A DNA stretch of 64,000 bases from Aureobasidium sp. EXF-3400 (Eukaryota; Ascomycota; Dothideomycetes; Dothideales; Saccotheciaceae), in assembly GCA_024195585.1 (NCBI GenBank), contig SWBL01000022.1, positions 186,001 through 250,000 of the forward strand, read 5' to 3'. Of the stretch, positions 11,984 through 21,621 are shown piece by piece. Made by a program: the position numbers and the translations under genes. Position 1 is the first letter of the stretch. Every line of letters starts with the position of its first letter. The notes under the pieces are model-generated. The model worked only from the letters and a program-made list of their open reading frames with translations. It was not told the origin of the DNA and did no database searches.

Positions 11984-12767
11984 ATGTCGATGCCCACGGC
12001 CAAGACTGATCCTGCCTCCCCAAAGCCTATCACAACTCTACCTGTTTCGAAGATGATGTCTAATCCGTCAAGAATTCCACCACTGTATACCCCCCTCTTA
12101 CAGCCCGTCTGATGAGCATCATTGCTGATAACTACACAGAAGCTGTTTCCAAACTATCGTCACAGTCGAAGTTGGTGCTGAAAAAAAGCCTTTCCTCATT
12201 CACAAGGACCTTCTGGTCTTCTACTCAGACTACTTTCGTGGCGCCTTCAATAGCGCTTTCTCTGAAGCTATCCAGGGCAAGATATCCCTCGTCGATGAGC
12301 GTGTGGATGTATTCAACATTGTCAACAAGTTCGTCTACACACGTCAACTCTCTGACAATGTTGACTCTGACCTTCAGTGGGAGATACTTATCAGAACTTG
12401 GATCTTTGGTGACAAGTATCTGATGCCTTCTTTACAGAACAGTGTGATGAGCATACTGCTCGAGAAAGGTTTGAAACAAAACTTTGTACCCACAGGTCAG
12501 TTGAAGTTCATCTACAACAACACTGTTCCTGGTTCACTTCTGCGCAAGATGGTAGTGGACGTGGCAGCCTACGAATGTAGCATGGAGAGTCTTATGGTTC
12601 GCTCGAAGGGCGCACTCTGGTCTCACGAAGCACTCGTTGATCTGGTATTGGTCATCGGAGCTAAGAAAAAGGAGGATATTGGCAGGTTCGCGCTACCAGA
12701 GGCAAACAAGGGCAAATGCTACTACCACATTCACGCTGACGGTGAAAACTGTAATGTGAAGCTCTAG
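11984..12767 (+). CDS. BTB/POZ domain protein, tandem copy 3
   Basis: Exons 11984-12084 and 12140-12767 with a 55-bp GTATAC...ACACAG intron in phase 2 encode 242 residues. Splicing joins the N-terminal peptide ending SRIPPL to SCFQTIVTVEVG, which aligns with the exon junctions of the two upstream copies. The BTB fold is recognisable (KPFLIHKDLLVFYSDYF, then RGAFNSAFSEA), but this copy is the most diverged. The C-terminal motif is CYYHIHADGENC followed by five extra residues, so the core cysteines and histidines are kept while neighbouring residues changed. No sign of decay: no internal stops and all splice sites intact. Confidence 0.82.
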
Positions 12768-13203
12768 CTTGGAAATAGTCCACTGGAGAAGACTAAACCA
12801 GGTTCACATCGACGGAAGAAATGTGGCTATCTGTCCTACTTCCATTTGTAGCTCGCGACGAGGACCGAACCTCCACGCCGGTGTAGACAGCGGACAATCG
12901 TTATTCTATACTGGCTGTAGTGTTCCCATGATTCTGGTCAATAGTTATTCACAACAACAATGATGAAAGATTATCTTGCTGAATCCCATTCATCAAGTCT
13001 CACCCTGTATGGCACCGCCAAATCATACCCACAAACACCCCAGAGCCCATCCTGCACAGAGTATACGCAACGTAAAGACATGTGCGAGCGAAACATTCGA
13101 CCGATGTGCAGACTATCATTGTGGGTAGGGCTCGGATGGATAGCTAAGTCAGCCATATGTGTGTTTAGATACTTATTTACACGAAGCAATTGATGATCAG
13201 ATC
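12768..13203. other. Convergent intergenic gap
   Basis: 3' flanks of BTB copy 3 and of the reverse-strand molybdopterin-binding-domain gene. Nothing else seen. Confidence 0.5.
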
Positions 13204-14401
13204 TCAAGTGTCCTTGTCAGACTCGCCGTCAACATCGTCTTCGCCCTCCTTGGTAACACGCTTGCCTTGGACACCCTTCTCGACCTCGGGGACCAGGCTG
13301 TCCATGTACTCCTTGTTTCTGCCAACGAGTGTGACTGTGTTTCTCGCCTTGCCCCATCTCGGGTAACTGTATATGTTAGTGTCGTGTCTCCACGAAAGTC
13401 ATGTTGTTACACTGCTTACCTTCCAACCTTGATACCCTCAGGCTCGACCTTCTTAGCCAACTCAGTCAAGTAAGAAGCAACACCACTCTCCGGCAGCGGC
13501 GTCGAAATAATAATTCGATAAACACCTTTGCCCTCAGGATCGGTCAATCTAGGCAACAGACTTGGCTTCAGTCCAGTGAGCATACGCTCAAACAATCTCG
13601 GTACTCCAGGCAAGATATGCACGTTTCCATTGACCACAGAAACAGGCACCCACAGATCCTCTGCAGTAAACACGACTTGCTGCTCAGCAGGCAACTTCTC
13701 ATCCCACGGCAAGATAACCATACGTTTCTTGGCTTCCAAAGCAGGCGAAGGGTTCTCCCAGTCAAAGTTTGGCTGGTTAGGGTGAGGTTTGCTGAGTTTC
13801 TTCATACGTGAGAAGGTATCATCGTGGAGTACCAGAGGCAGAGAGAAAGCATTGGCGATGCTTTGGTAAGTGATGTCGTCGTGAGTGGGACCGATGCCGC
13901 CGGAGGTGACGACAAAGTCGTAGTTGGAAGACATGCGGCGGACTGCTTCTACGATTTCTGATTCTTCGTCGCCGATTACTTCGATGCGTTTGAGGTTTAT
14001 GCCGAGGCTGAAGCAGAATTTGGCGAGATAGGCGCTGTTGGTATCGACGGTCTGGAATGGATGTTAGCTGCTCGCTGTTCTTTCCTTGCTTGAGCATGAC
14101 TTTGTGGTGCTAGGTTTGAAAGTTGATGATGTTCTCAATATATCAAATGATCATATCTTCTGGCGGGAATCGATATTTCTTGGAGAAATGAACAGGATAA
14201 CAAGAAAACGAATTGACCAACCTTTCCACCCAAAACCTCATCACCAATGATCAAACATGCTGCCGTGTTGATAGTGCGCTTGTCTGCCATAATTGCGGGA
14301 CTGCTAGTAAGTCGGAAGGTTGCAGCTGCTGCGGAACGATGCAAGTAATTTGGTAAAGGACGACTGAGATGACGTGCCACTTGATTGATGCGTGAGAACA
14401 T
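13204..14401 (-). CDS. Molybdopterin-binding (MoCF/CinA-like) domain protein
   Basis: Three exons on the reverse strand, 14401-14222, 14051-13420 and 13366-13204, with introns of 170 bp (GTTGGT donor) and 53 bp, encode 324 residues. The spliced product reads GDEVLGGK joined to TVDTNSAYLAKFCF, then SGGIGPTHDD, all hallmarks of the MoaB/Mog/CinA-type fold. The last exon supplies GSYPRWGKARNTVTLVG and an acidic tail. The upstream ATG at 14401 adds an Arg/Ser/Ala-rich, acid-free N terminus (MFSRINQVARHLSRPLPNYL) that looks like a mitochondrial presequence; a second ATG at 14290 would give 287 residues without it. In other organisms this fold is found in molybdenum cofactor enzymes and in FAD synthase or nucleotide-pyrophosphatase proteins, so the substrate is uncertain. 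Confidence 0.85.
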
Positions 14402-15061
14402 GTGAAAGCCTTGGTAACAAGACTTTTGAGAAACAAGTGATTGAAAAAAGAGAATGAACAACACGCGTGTGTTGTTCGCGGAAGGTGCAGTCAAGATGTC
14501 ATTGATCGTTTGCGGGGCAGCGATTGCCGTCGGTCGAGTCGGATTGTGACGATCGGGCGTTGTTGAGGCTGGTATGACCCTGTTCTTCTTTTTGGAGTGT
14601 TACATCTCTTCCCTGATCACGGGACACTGAGTTATATCATGTTATATAGCCTCTAAATACATCACTGGCACTGTTTAGTCTATGTATGACTGTCTGATTG
14701 ACGCGCTGCTCGATATGTGAAGTGCAAGACGATAATTCGAATTCGCTTGTGGAAATGGTATCAAGTCTATCTCTTTCAGTGTGAGAACGGCACTCGGACG
14801 GTCGATTTACAAAACTCCGATCAAGGTCGTCTCAGCAGTACCCTTAAGAAATAAACTTGACAAGAAGCTGGAAAAGAACTGTTTACCAACCAGAATCACG
14901 ATACCCAAAACCTCGTGGTCTGAGCAACGAGCATCGGAGACGCAACAAACAACACCGACGTCAATGGATTGCGGGGCATCTCAACCTCCAAAGCTCTCGA
15001 GGGGTCTCGATCGCCAAACAACACCTTTATTCCTCTACACACCAGACATACTTAATCCAAC
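14402..15061. other. Divergent promoter region between the MoCF and GMF genes
   Basis: The two flanking genes are transcribed away from each other. No gene or clear repeat was seen. Confidence 0.5.
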
Positions 15062-15838
15062 ATGGTATACACATTCCTCTTATACCTCCACGAGATAGGA
15101 GTTGAAGCTAATAGTGAGAACACAGGCTTCCGAAGCACGCCTCTACACCTTCAGCCCCGAAACCAAAACCGCGCTCCGCAAGTTCCGTCTAGGAACCTCG
15201 AGGGCAAAGGACCCGCAAGCCGTAATCTGTAAGCAGCGCACTATCCATAAGACCTCGCCTCAGCACCTTCAGACCACCCATTCGAGAAAGAATAAGTCTC
15301 GACAAGAGCTGGGAGAAGCAGAAGCACAAGAATTCAAAGAGGCGGAGACCCAAGCAAGCACGAGAAAGAGAGACAAGCGATAACTCTAGAGAGACGAGGC
15401 AATGACTGACACAATTCTTGTCAAGGAAAAGACCAAATCGACAAAAAGACCTTGGAAATCTCAAAGGCAGACGATGAAACATACACCGATTTGAGCATCC
15501 TAGGCGAAGAGCTGCCCGATCACTCGCCCAGATTCATCTTGCTCAGCTATCCCCTGACAATGGTATGATTCTCGGCCCCCTTTGCTGTCTGCTCGAAATT
15601 TCGCAGACGTTATGAAGAACATCGCTGACGATGAGGATTCGAACAGGCTTCCGGTCGTCTGTCCGTACCCTACGTCATGCTATACTACCTCCCCGTCACC
15701 TGCAACAGCGAGCTCAAGATGGTATACGCCGGAGCAAAGGAGTTGATGCGCAACCAAGCAGAAGTCGGTCGCATCATCGAGATCGACAGCGTTGAAGAGC
15801 TAGAAGAGATCGAGGACCAGCTCAGAGGAGAGGAGTAA
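15062..15838 (+). CDS. AIM7: Glia maturation factor homologue (ADF-H domain)
   Basis: Four coding exons: 15062-15064 (only the ATG), 15126-15228, 15432-15562 and 15647-15838, with introns of 61, 203 and 84 bp. The product is 142 residues, the normal length for GMF. The spliced N terminus reads MASEARLYTFSPETKTALRK, followed by FRLGTSRAKDPQAVI, YQIDKKTLEI, PRFILLSYPLTM and SGRLSVPYVMLYYLP, which are all conserved GMF/ADF-H segments. GMF binds Arp2/3 and promotes debranching of actin networks; it acts at cortical actin patches in fungi (family knowledge). No other start gives the conserved first residues, so the ATG-only exon is well supported. The acceptor of the 203-bp intron (AAAAG at 15427-15431) has a weak pyrimidine tract, but it is the only one found that restores Y-Q-I-D. 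Confidence 0.88.
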
Positions 15839-16665
15839 GGGTTGTCATGCATACCTGACACATTGAGTGCTATCCACGGTGAAAAGGTCCGCGGAAGGAT
15901 GGATACCTGCAAGACGACGATCATATACCTTGATGGAGTAACGCCGTTGGTAGATCGGCCAAACTCTAGATCTCGATTCTCCACATGCATGCTTGAATCA
16001 GAATTGGTATAAAAAACATTTGAGATTACATCTAAGAGTGTCGATCTGTCGCCTGATGGAACGGCCATCGATTTGTCCCACCGCGCAGACACATTTGTTA
16101 CCACCGATACATGCTGTTGGAAGAGAGGAAACAAGACACCTGCAAGGTTCAACAGAGACAAGCCATAACACACGAGCACGGCGGAGATGGGGCCTCCACT
16201 AGAGTCCGACCGTCCGCATTGTGCTTTCGAGACGGCGAGCGCGAGAAGCAAAAACACTGAAAGCTGATCGAAAGAGTAGACGGCGTGCTGGCGTCGGTTC
16301 ATTTGTTGTTGCGATTTTTCTTTTATCCTCCATCTTTGCTGTCATCATCGTTGCCGCCTCTTGTAGACCTTTCCGCGGCTTCGTCCTTCTTGACAAGCCT
16401 GTGAATGCGTGCTTGGCAGAGCACTGATTCTGTCGCCGCTTTGAGGTTGATAAATTGGTATAAAAGAAAAAGAAAGTAGAAGAAAAGAGGTATGGGGGAG
16501 TGTGCTAGGGGGAATCGAACGAGTAAACAGAAAACAGAAGAAAAAGAGACAACCCAAGGCTCTAAAAAGTCAAATCAAGAAGGGAAGATTAGAAGCTCCA
16601 GGCACAAAAAAGAGGTATAGCGAAGGGCGGACGTGTGGGCGGCGCGGTGCGGGTGCGTGTTGTTG
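15839..16665. other. Convergent gap between GMF and Ras
   Basis: 3' flanks of two convergent genes. Short open frames are present, but none has family support. Confidence 0.5.
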
Positions 16666-17483
16666 TTACATGACGGTGCACTTGCAGCAGCCGCCATCTG
16701 AGTCGCCCTCGTCCATGTTCATCTTCTCGGCGGGACCGCCATTTGCTCTTGCGCCGGGTGCGCCGCCGGTGATGTCGCGGTTGTATTTGCGGATCTCGCG
16801 GACGATATCGTAGAAAGCATTCTCAACGTTGATGCGAGACTTGGCCGATGTCTCGATGAACTTGCATCCGAAACTGCGAGCGAGCTCCTTGCCCTCTGCA
16901 GGGGGTGTCAGTCAAACGGCCAGAACAAATAAACACAACGAAGAGGGGCAGGCATACCTTCGACCGACACTTCTCTCTCGCCGTCCAGATCGCACTTGTT
17001 TCCGACGACAATCATGGGGAAGTAGTCCTTGTCCTTAACGCGCAATATTTGTTGTTGGAAAGTCTTGATCTCTTCAAAGGATTGTTGCGAGGTGATGGAG
17101 TAGACGAGCAGAAAACCTTCACCGGTGCGCATGTACTGTTCTCTCATGGCCGAGTATTCTTCTTGTCCTGCTGTGTCGAGCACATCGAGAAGGGCGACCT
17201 CGTCGTCAATGACGCATTGCTTGCGGTATGAATCTGTGCGGAGAAGTCGCGGTCAGAACAGAGATCGTGGGGATGGGGAGCGGCGATGGGCACGAACCTT
17301 CGATTGTCGGATCGTACTCATCAACGAAGTGACTTTGGATGAGTTGGATGGTCAAACACGACTTTCCGACACCACCACCACCGACTACTACGAGCTTGTA
17401 CTCGCGGAGGAACTGGCGACTTGTGTGAGCACGCGCTGTTGCGACGATAAGATGGCAGAGTCGTCACCAACCTTTGAGGCCAT
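16666..17483 (-). CDS. ras1: Ras small GTPase (Ras1/RasA type)
   Basis: Four reverse-strand exons, 17483-17472 (12 nt), 17412-17298, 17233-16958 and 16895-16666, with introns of 59, 64 and 62 bp, encode 210 residues. The N terminus [20 protein letters not shown] is typical of filamentous-fungal Ras1. All GTPase boxes are present: P-loop GGGGVGKS at 15-22, switch I with [20 protein letters not shown] at 62-70, NKCD at 121-124 and ETSAK at 149-153. The protein ends GGCCKCTVM, a CaaX box (CTVM) preceded by two cysteines, so farnesylation and palmitoylation to the plasma membrane are expected. Ras1 homologues control polarised growth, cAMP and MAP-kinase signalling. The first two donors are the unusual GTTGGT and GTTCGT. 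Confidence 0.95.
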
Positions 17484-19329
17484 TGCGGCGATAGAAAGCA
17501 GAATACGTGGAAGGCGATTGATAGATGGGCGACGAGAGACAGTCGGCTGGAGTTGTTGTAGAGTGGAAGAGAGTGGTGATGTTTCGACGTCGGGTGCGGA
17601 GAAGGCTGGACTGGCTGGATCGGGTGTAGAGGCGTGAAGCTAGAGATCTAGGACTTTTGCTGCTGCTGGGCAAGAGCGGATGAGGGTAGAGGAAAACGGC
17701 CACCGGCAGGCTTCCAACGGTTGATGCACGTAAAGGTGAATGCCGACTTGCAGAGAGGGAGAGAGGGTTGAGAGTCGCGTGGGCTGAAAGGTGGCTGCGG
17801 GCGGTCTCTGGAGCGAAGGACTGAGCAGTGGCCAACAAGACAAGACAAGCAGCAGGGTTAAGACTCAAGAGACGGACGAGAGAGAGAGAGACAACGGGGG
17901 CTCGGACTGCACGACGACAAGAAGCCGCAATTCGATTTGAGCGCGAACGGGCCTTTGACGAACACTCGACCTGCACTCAATAATGCTAGCACTACGCGAT
18001 TTGAGTCAGGGTCAACAAGAGGCCCGTCAATAAAACCTGGAGTCCCTCTCCCTTTGCCTCTCCATAACCCTCTTGATTGGCTGCTCACACTAGAATGCCA
18101 ATCGTTATTTGCATCTTGTCAACAACTGGCTTGCGCCCTCTCCTGACCACCAAGCATTCTGGGAATCAATCCCTTTGCTTTCTCGCCCCCACTCGCCTGA
18201 CTCTCTCAGATACTACAGCTATCACTTCACAGTCAATAGTTGCTACGAACGAGAATCCCGCATCTCCTGTCCGACTCAGGTTGAACAAACCCATTTTGGA
18301 CCTCTCTCCGCCGGCGGGACAACCGCGGTCCGCCCACCCCAACTGCCTTCAATGCCTCTAGAACCGCCCTAGCCCAAACTGCCTTCGCCAATCTAAAGAG
18401 AATCTCGAGAGCAATTTTACCTGACTGTCTGTACCTGTACTACTTTATGTTGCATCGCGTCCGTGCTGTATCCATTTATCGCTTCAACAAATAAAGACCA
18501 TATTGCCGCAAATTCTTCTCGCCTTCTAGGCTGTTTTGTGTAGATACCTGTCTCCTTATCGCCATCTACTTGCTCCCCATAGAGCTGCTGACATCATGCG
18601 TTGAATCGATTCTCAGCTGCAATCCACCTTCGGCATGTTGCCGTCGCTGTCACTTTCTGCTCCATCGAAGAAATTGCCTATTGCCGAGCTGTGACATGGC
18701 GCTTCCAGAAGCCAATAGTCGCGGCCACTCCCTGTACCTCCGTAACTTTCTTTGCTCGGCGGACGGCACCGTGGGTCCAACCACGTGTGTCCGAGACCAC
18801 CTCCTTCGCTGGCAAGTCACTTGTCTCTGCCGCATAGAACGTCGTCGCTTCTGGAAGCAAATTGGCTTCTCTATTGCTTTTACCCACTATAGACGACTTG
18901 CGCATTCCGGCACTCGAGCTCGTCGTTCACGAACGCTCTTGTGCAGATTATCTTATTGTCTGACCGCTGAACGTCAGCCTCATCACGAGCTTCACACGTC
19001 GACTCTGATCGTCAGTCGAGTCTCCACAAGTCGTTATGTCCAATCTTACAAGATCGCTGGTCACTTGCTCGACGAGGAAAGGTATGCGGTGAGTGCTCTC
19101 GTGCTTGAACTTATCGAGTCGCCATCTGGTCGCATGCCACGAACCATTGGGAAATTTCGGCAAAGCAGATACTTGACTAGTACCGCATTGACGCACTCTT
19201 GGGTCAACGTCCCGCATGTTTTATCGATTCAACACCCAAAAGCTTCTTGCTCGTGGTCACCTCACATGTCATTGTGCATGTTGGACAATCTAAATACAGA
19301 TTTCATGTTCGACAATGTACCTCAGCGTC
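17484..19329. other. 1.8-kb gap upstream of Ras and downstream of the permease
   Basis: The Ras-proximal part is probably its promoter and leader. A 295-codon forward frame ends at 19457, but it overlaps the permease tail, is Cys/Arg/Ser-rich and resembles no family, so I do not call it. No transposon ends seen. Confidence 0.5.
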
Positions 19330-21128
19330 TCACAAAAATTTCTCGACGATGCTACCGGGTTCCATCTTCTTATCGTCTGGTCCAAGTTCAACACCATCCA
19401 GCACCTGTGGTTCAGCGACTGGCACTACTCCAAGGGCGGCAGCTTCGCGAGGTGTAAAGGTCTCATAGACATCCACCTGGTCGTAATCGCCTAGTCCCGA
19501 ACATGGAAAGACGAGGTTGAGCAAGTAGAAGACTGTCCCACTCACGAAAAATCCTACCAGGAATGCCATGTAGTACAATTTGACCAAGCTTCGAGGAGGA
19601 TCCGACAGACCTCCCACAGTAACCACTAGACCACCGATCGTGGGCGCCCATCCGCAGATCCATGCCGGTATAGCACGTCAATTTACGCCTTTGGTATACC
19701 AGTACGCAGTATCTTTGGTTCTGTAAAGGTGGCTAAGCTGGATCCTCCCTTTGCGCAGAAGGTAGAAATCAACTACCATGACGCCCATGATTGGCGACAG
19801 GAAGACGGAGAAAGAGCTCAGTACGCTGACAAAGGTAGCCGCCTTGTTGACTAGTTGCCATGGCTGGCATACCCAAACAGCTAGAAAGGTTAGGATGGCA
19901 CCTCTGCGGATGTCGAGGTAGCGAGGAAAGAGGCCAGCCAGGTCAATACCTCCTGCGACAGCATTTCCACAGACGTTCTCAAACATGCCAGTCAAAGCGA
20001 AGCCAGCAGCAAGGAAGAAGACGCCTGCTCTGGCTTTTGAAGAGCCTTCGCCGCTGTCCATCATGCGCATGAGAAGGTCTGGAGGGTTCCAATAAACCTC
20101 GCCGTATATTTTCTGGCACGCTGCTGTAACCACAAGGCCGACCAAGCTGACCAGGACGCCAGTGACCCATGCTGATAAGACAGTTCCCAGGACGTAGCTC
20201 TTCGGTGACCGAGCGTATCTCGAGAAGTCGGAGCCATTGGTTATGCCAGCCGCGATGCCACCGATGATCTGGTTGATGCCCTTCATCTCAAGCCAGTGGA
20301 GGTTCCAGGATGAGGTCTCTGGAATGTGCTGCCCCGTTGTCCAAAGTGGGCCAACGCCCTTGGCTACAGACAGAGACCAGATCATCATACTGAGCATGCC
20401 GAGGCCACAGTATATGGATGTGACTAAGAAGGGCAAACGAAATCTCTCTGGGCGGACGAACAGGAACGGCACCGACAGAATCCAGAAAAGGACAAAGCCG
20501 ATAAATTGGTAGGTCGTAGTAGGCATCGATGATGGAAGAGTGTTGTGCATCTTGGCAAAGGACGGCCAGATAGCTGTGATGCAGACTGCGACTAGTCTTC
20601 CACCATTCCAACCTGTGTTCTGTCAGAAACCATTGAGCCTTCAATCGAAGCAGGATACTTACACTGGATGGCACACCAGATGAAGTTCAAAAGGACTCTT
20701 TGCAACAAAGGGATATAACTTCCGCGAAGACCCCAGGTAAAACGGTTCTGCACGGTGAAGCCAATGTGCCAACGAAGACCACACCAGGCAATGAGTGTAG
20801 AGAAGAAGGTGACCAGCAATTTACCCACCACGATCACCATCATACTCTGGCCCACGGAAAGCCCATAAGCTAATCATCGAGTTCAGCGAATTGTCATACC
20901 AACGACAAGGAACATCTTACACAGGAATGTATTTGGAGTCTGCCAGTTCGAGATGTTCAGAGAGTTGAGTGTCCAGTATCCAAAGTAGTGAAACCAGCCC
21001 CAAGTTCGTCTTGAGGGAGGCAGAGGGATGAGATCACGGTTGGACCATGAATCAACTTGCTCATGTCCATCTTCGTCACCATGGAGCTGGATGTTCTCTT
21101 TCAGTCGTCGCAACCGTAAGCTACTCAT
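19330..21128 (-). pseudogene. NCS1-family nucleobase/hydantoin permease with in-frame TGA
   Basis: Reverse-strand exons 21128-20921, 20869-20663 and 20612-19330, with 51- and 50-bp introns, form one continuous 566-codon frame with a single internal TGA at 19680-19678 (codon 450). Family features before the stop include GWFHYFGYW, NISNWQTPNTF, YGLSVGQ, NGSDFSRYARSPKSYVLG and a transmembrane core; after it the frame resumes in phase with R-A-I-P-A-W, GWAPTIGGLVV and two more hydrophobic segments. The TGA sits where NCS1 proteins usually have tryptophan (YWYTKGVN-stop-R). NCS1 carriers import uracil, allantoin, uridine, thiamine or hydantoins with protons or sodium. The truncated product would lack about the last two membrane helices. 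One base change (TGG to TGA), a sequencing error, or readthrough are all possible; removing the stop by an intron would delete conserved residues. Confidence 0.8.
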
Positions 21129-21621
21129 AGTGATGAGTGTTTGGAACAAGTCACAAGCAAAGCACCGACGACATTATTATGGGAGGGTCATGATATATGT
21201 GAAAGTAAGATATCAGTGTTGCATCTATTGGCGGCACTATGTTTCGTCGCAGAAAGGCGGTCATATCGATATCCAGATAGGCCAACACGCAGGTGGTATC
21301 ATGAGTTTGCCTATCGGTGAACTTTCGTCGACTGCGGAGCCAGCAGCAGGTCAGATACCGGATCAGTATGAAGGCAGGTACAACCGCCCCGTACTGTAAT
21401 GCCGTACTGATAACAGTAATTGCGACTGATATCGAGTGATGATTTCTTGTGCAGGCAAGAGTGTTGGCCGCTCGCTGCTGCCAAGCGAAGGATGATAGCC
21501 GCTATCGGGGCCCCTCATCCGAGCATCCATCTGATAATACTGTTGTCAACTGAACCCTTTCTCTCAAATCTTCAACTGACATCTGCTTGAGATTTTGTGA
21601 CGACTATTCAAACATTAGAAG
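21129..21621. promoter_or_regulatory. Divergent promoter with clustered GATA sites
   Basis: The 493 bp between the divergent permease and hydantoinase starts hold four HGATAR-type sites, the sequence bound by AreA/NIT2-like nitrogen regulators: AGATAG at 21275-21280, TGATAA at 21408-21413, TGATAG at 21493-21498 and TGATAA at 21532-21537. Several looser GATA cores also occur. Nitrogen control is inferred, not shown. Confidence 0.5.

Noticed and set aside
8704..12767. BTB array as part of a secondary-metabolite cluster
   Set aside because: No synthase, transporter or tailoring gene lies beside it; neighbours are housekeeping genes.
18570..19457. 295-codon forward frame
   Set aside because: It overlaps the permease tail on the other strand, is Cys/Arg-rich without domain matches, and spans what looks like intergenic sequence.
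19626..19687. An intron that would remove the permease TGA (GTAAAT to CTAG)
   Set aside because: It would delete conserved, correctly framed residues such as GWAPTIGG, so a nonsense change is more likely.
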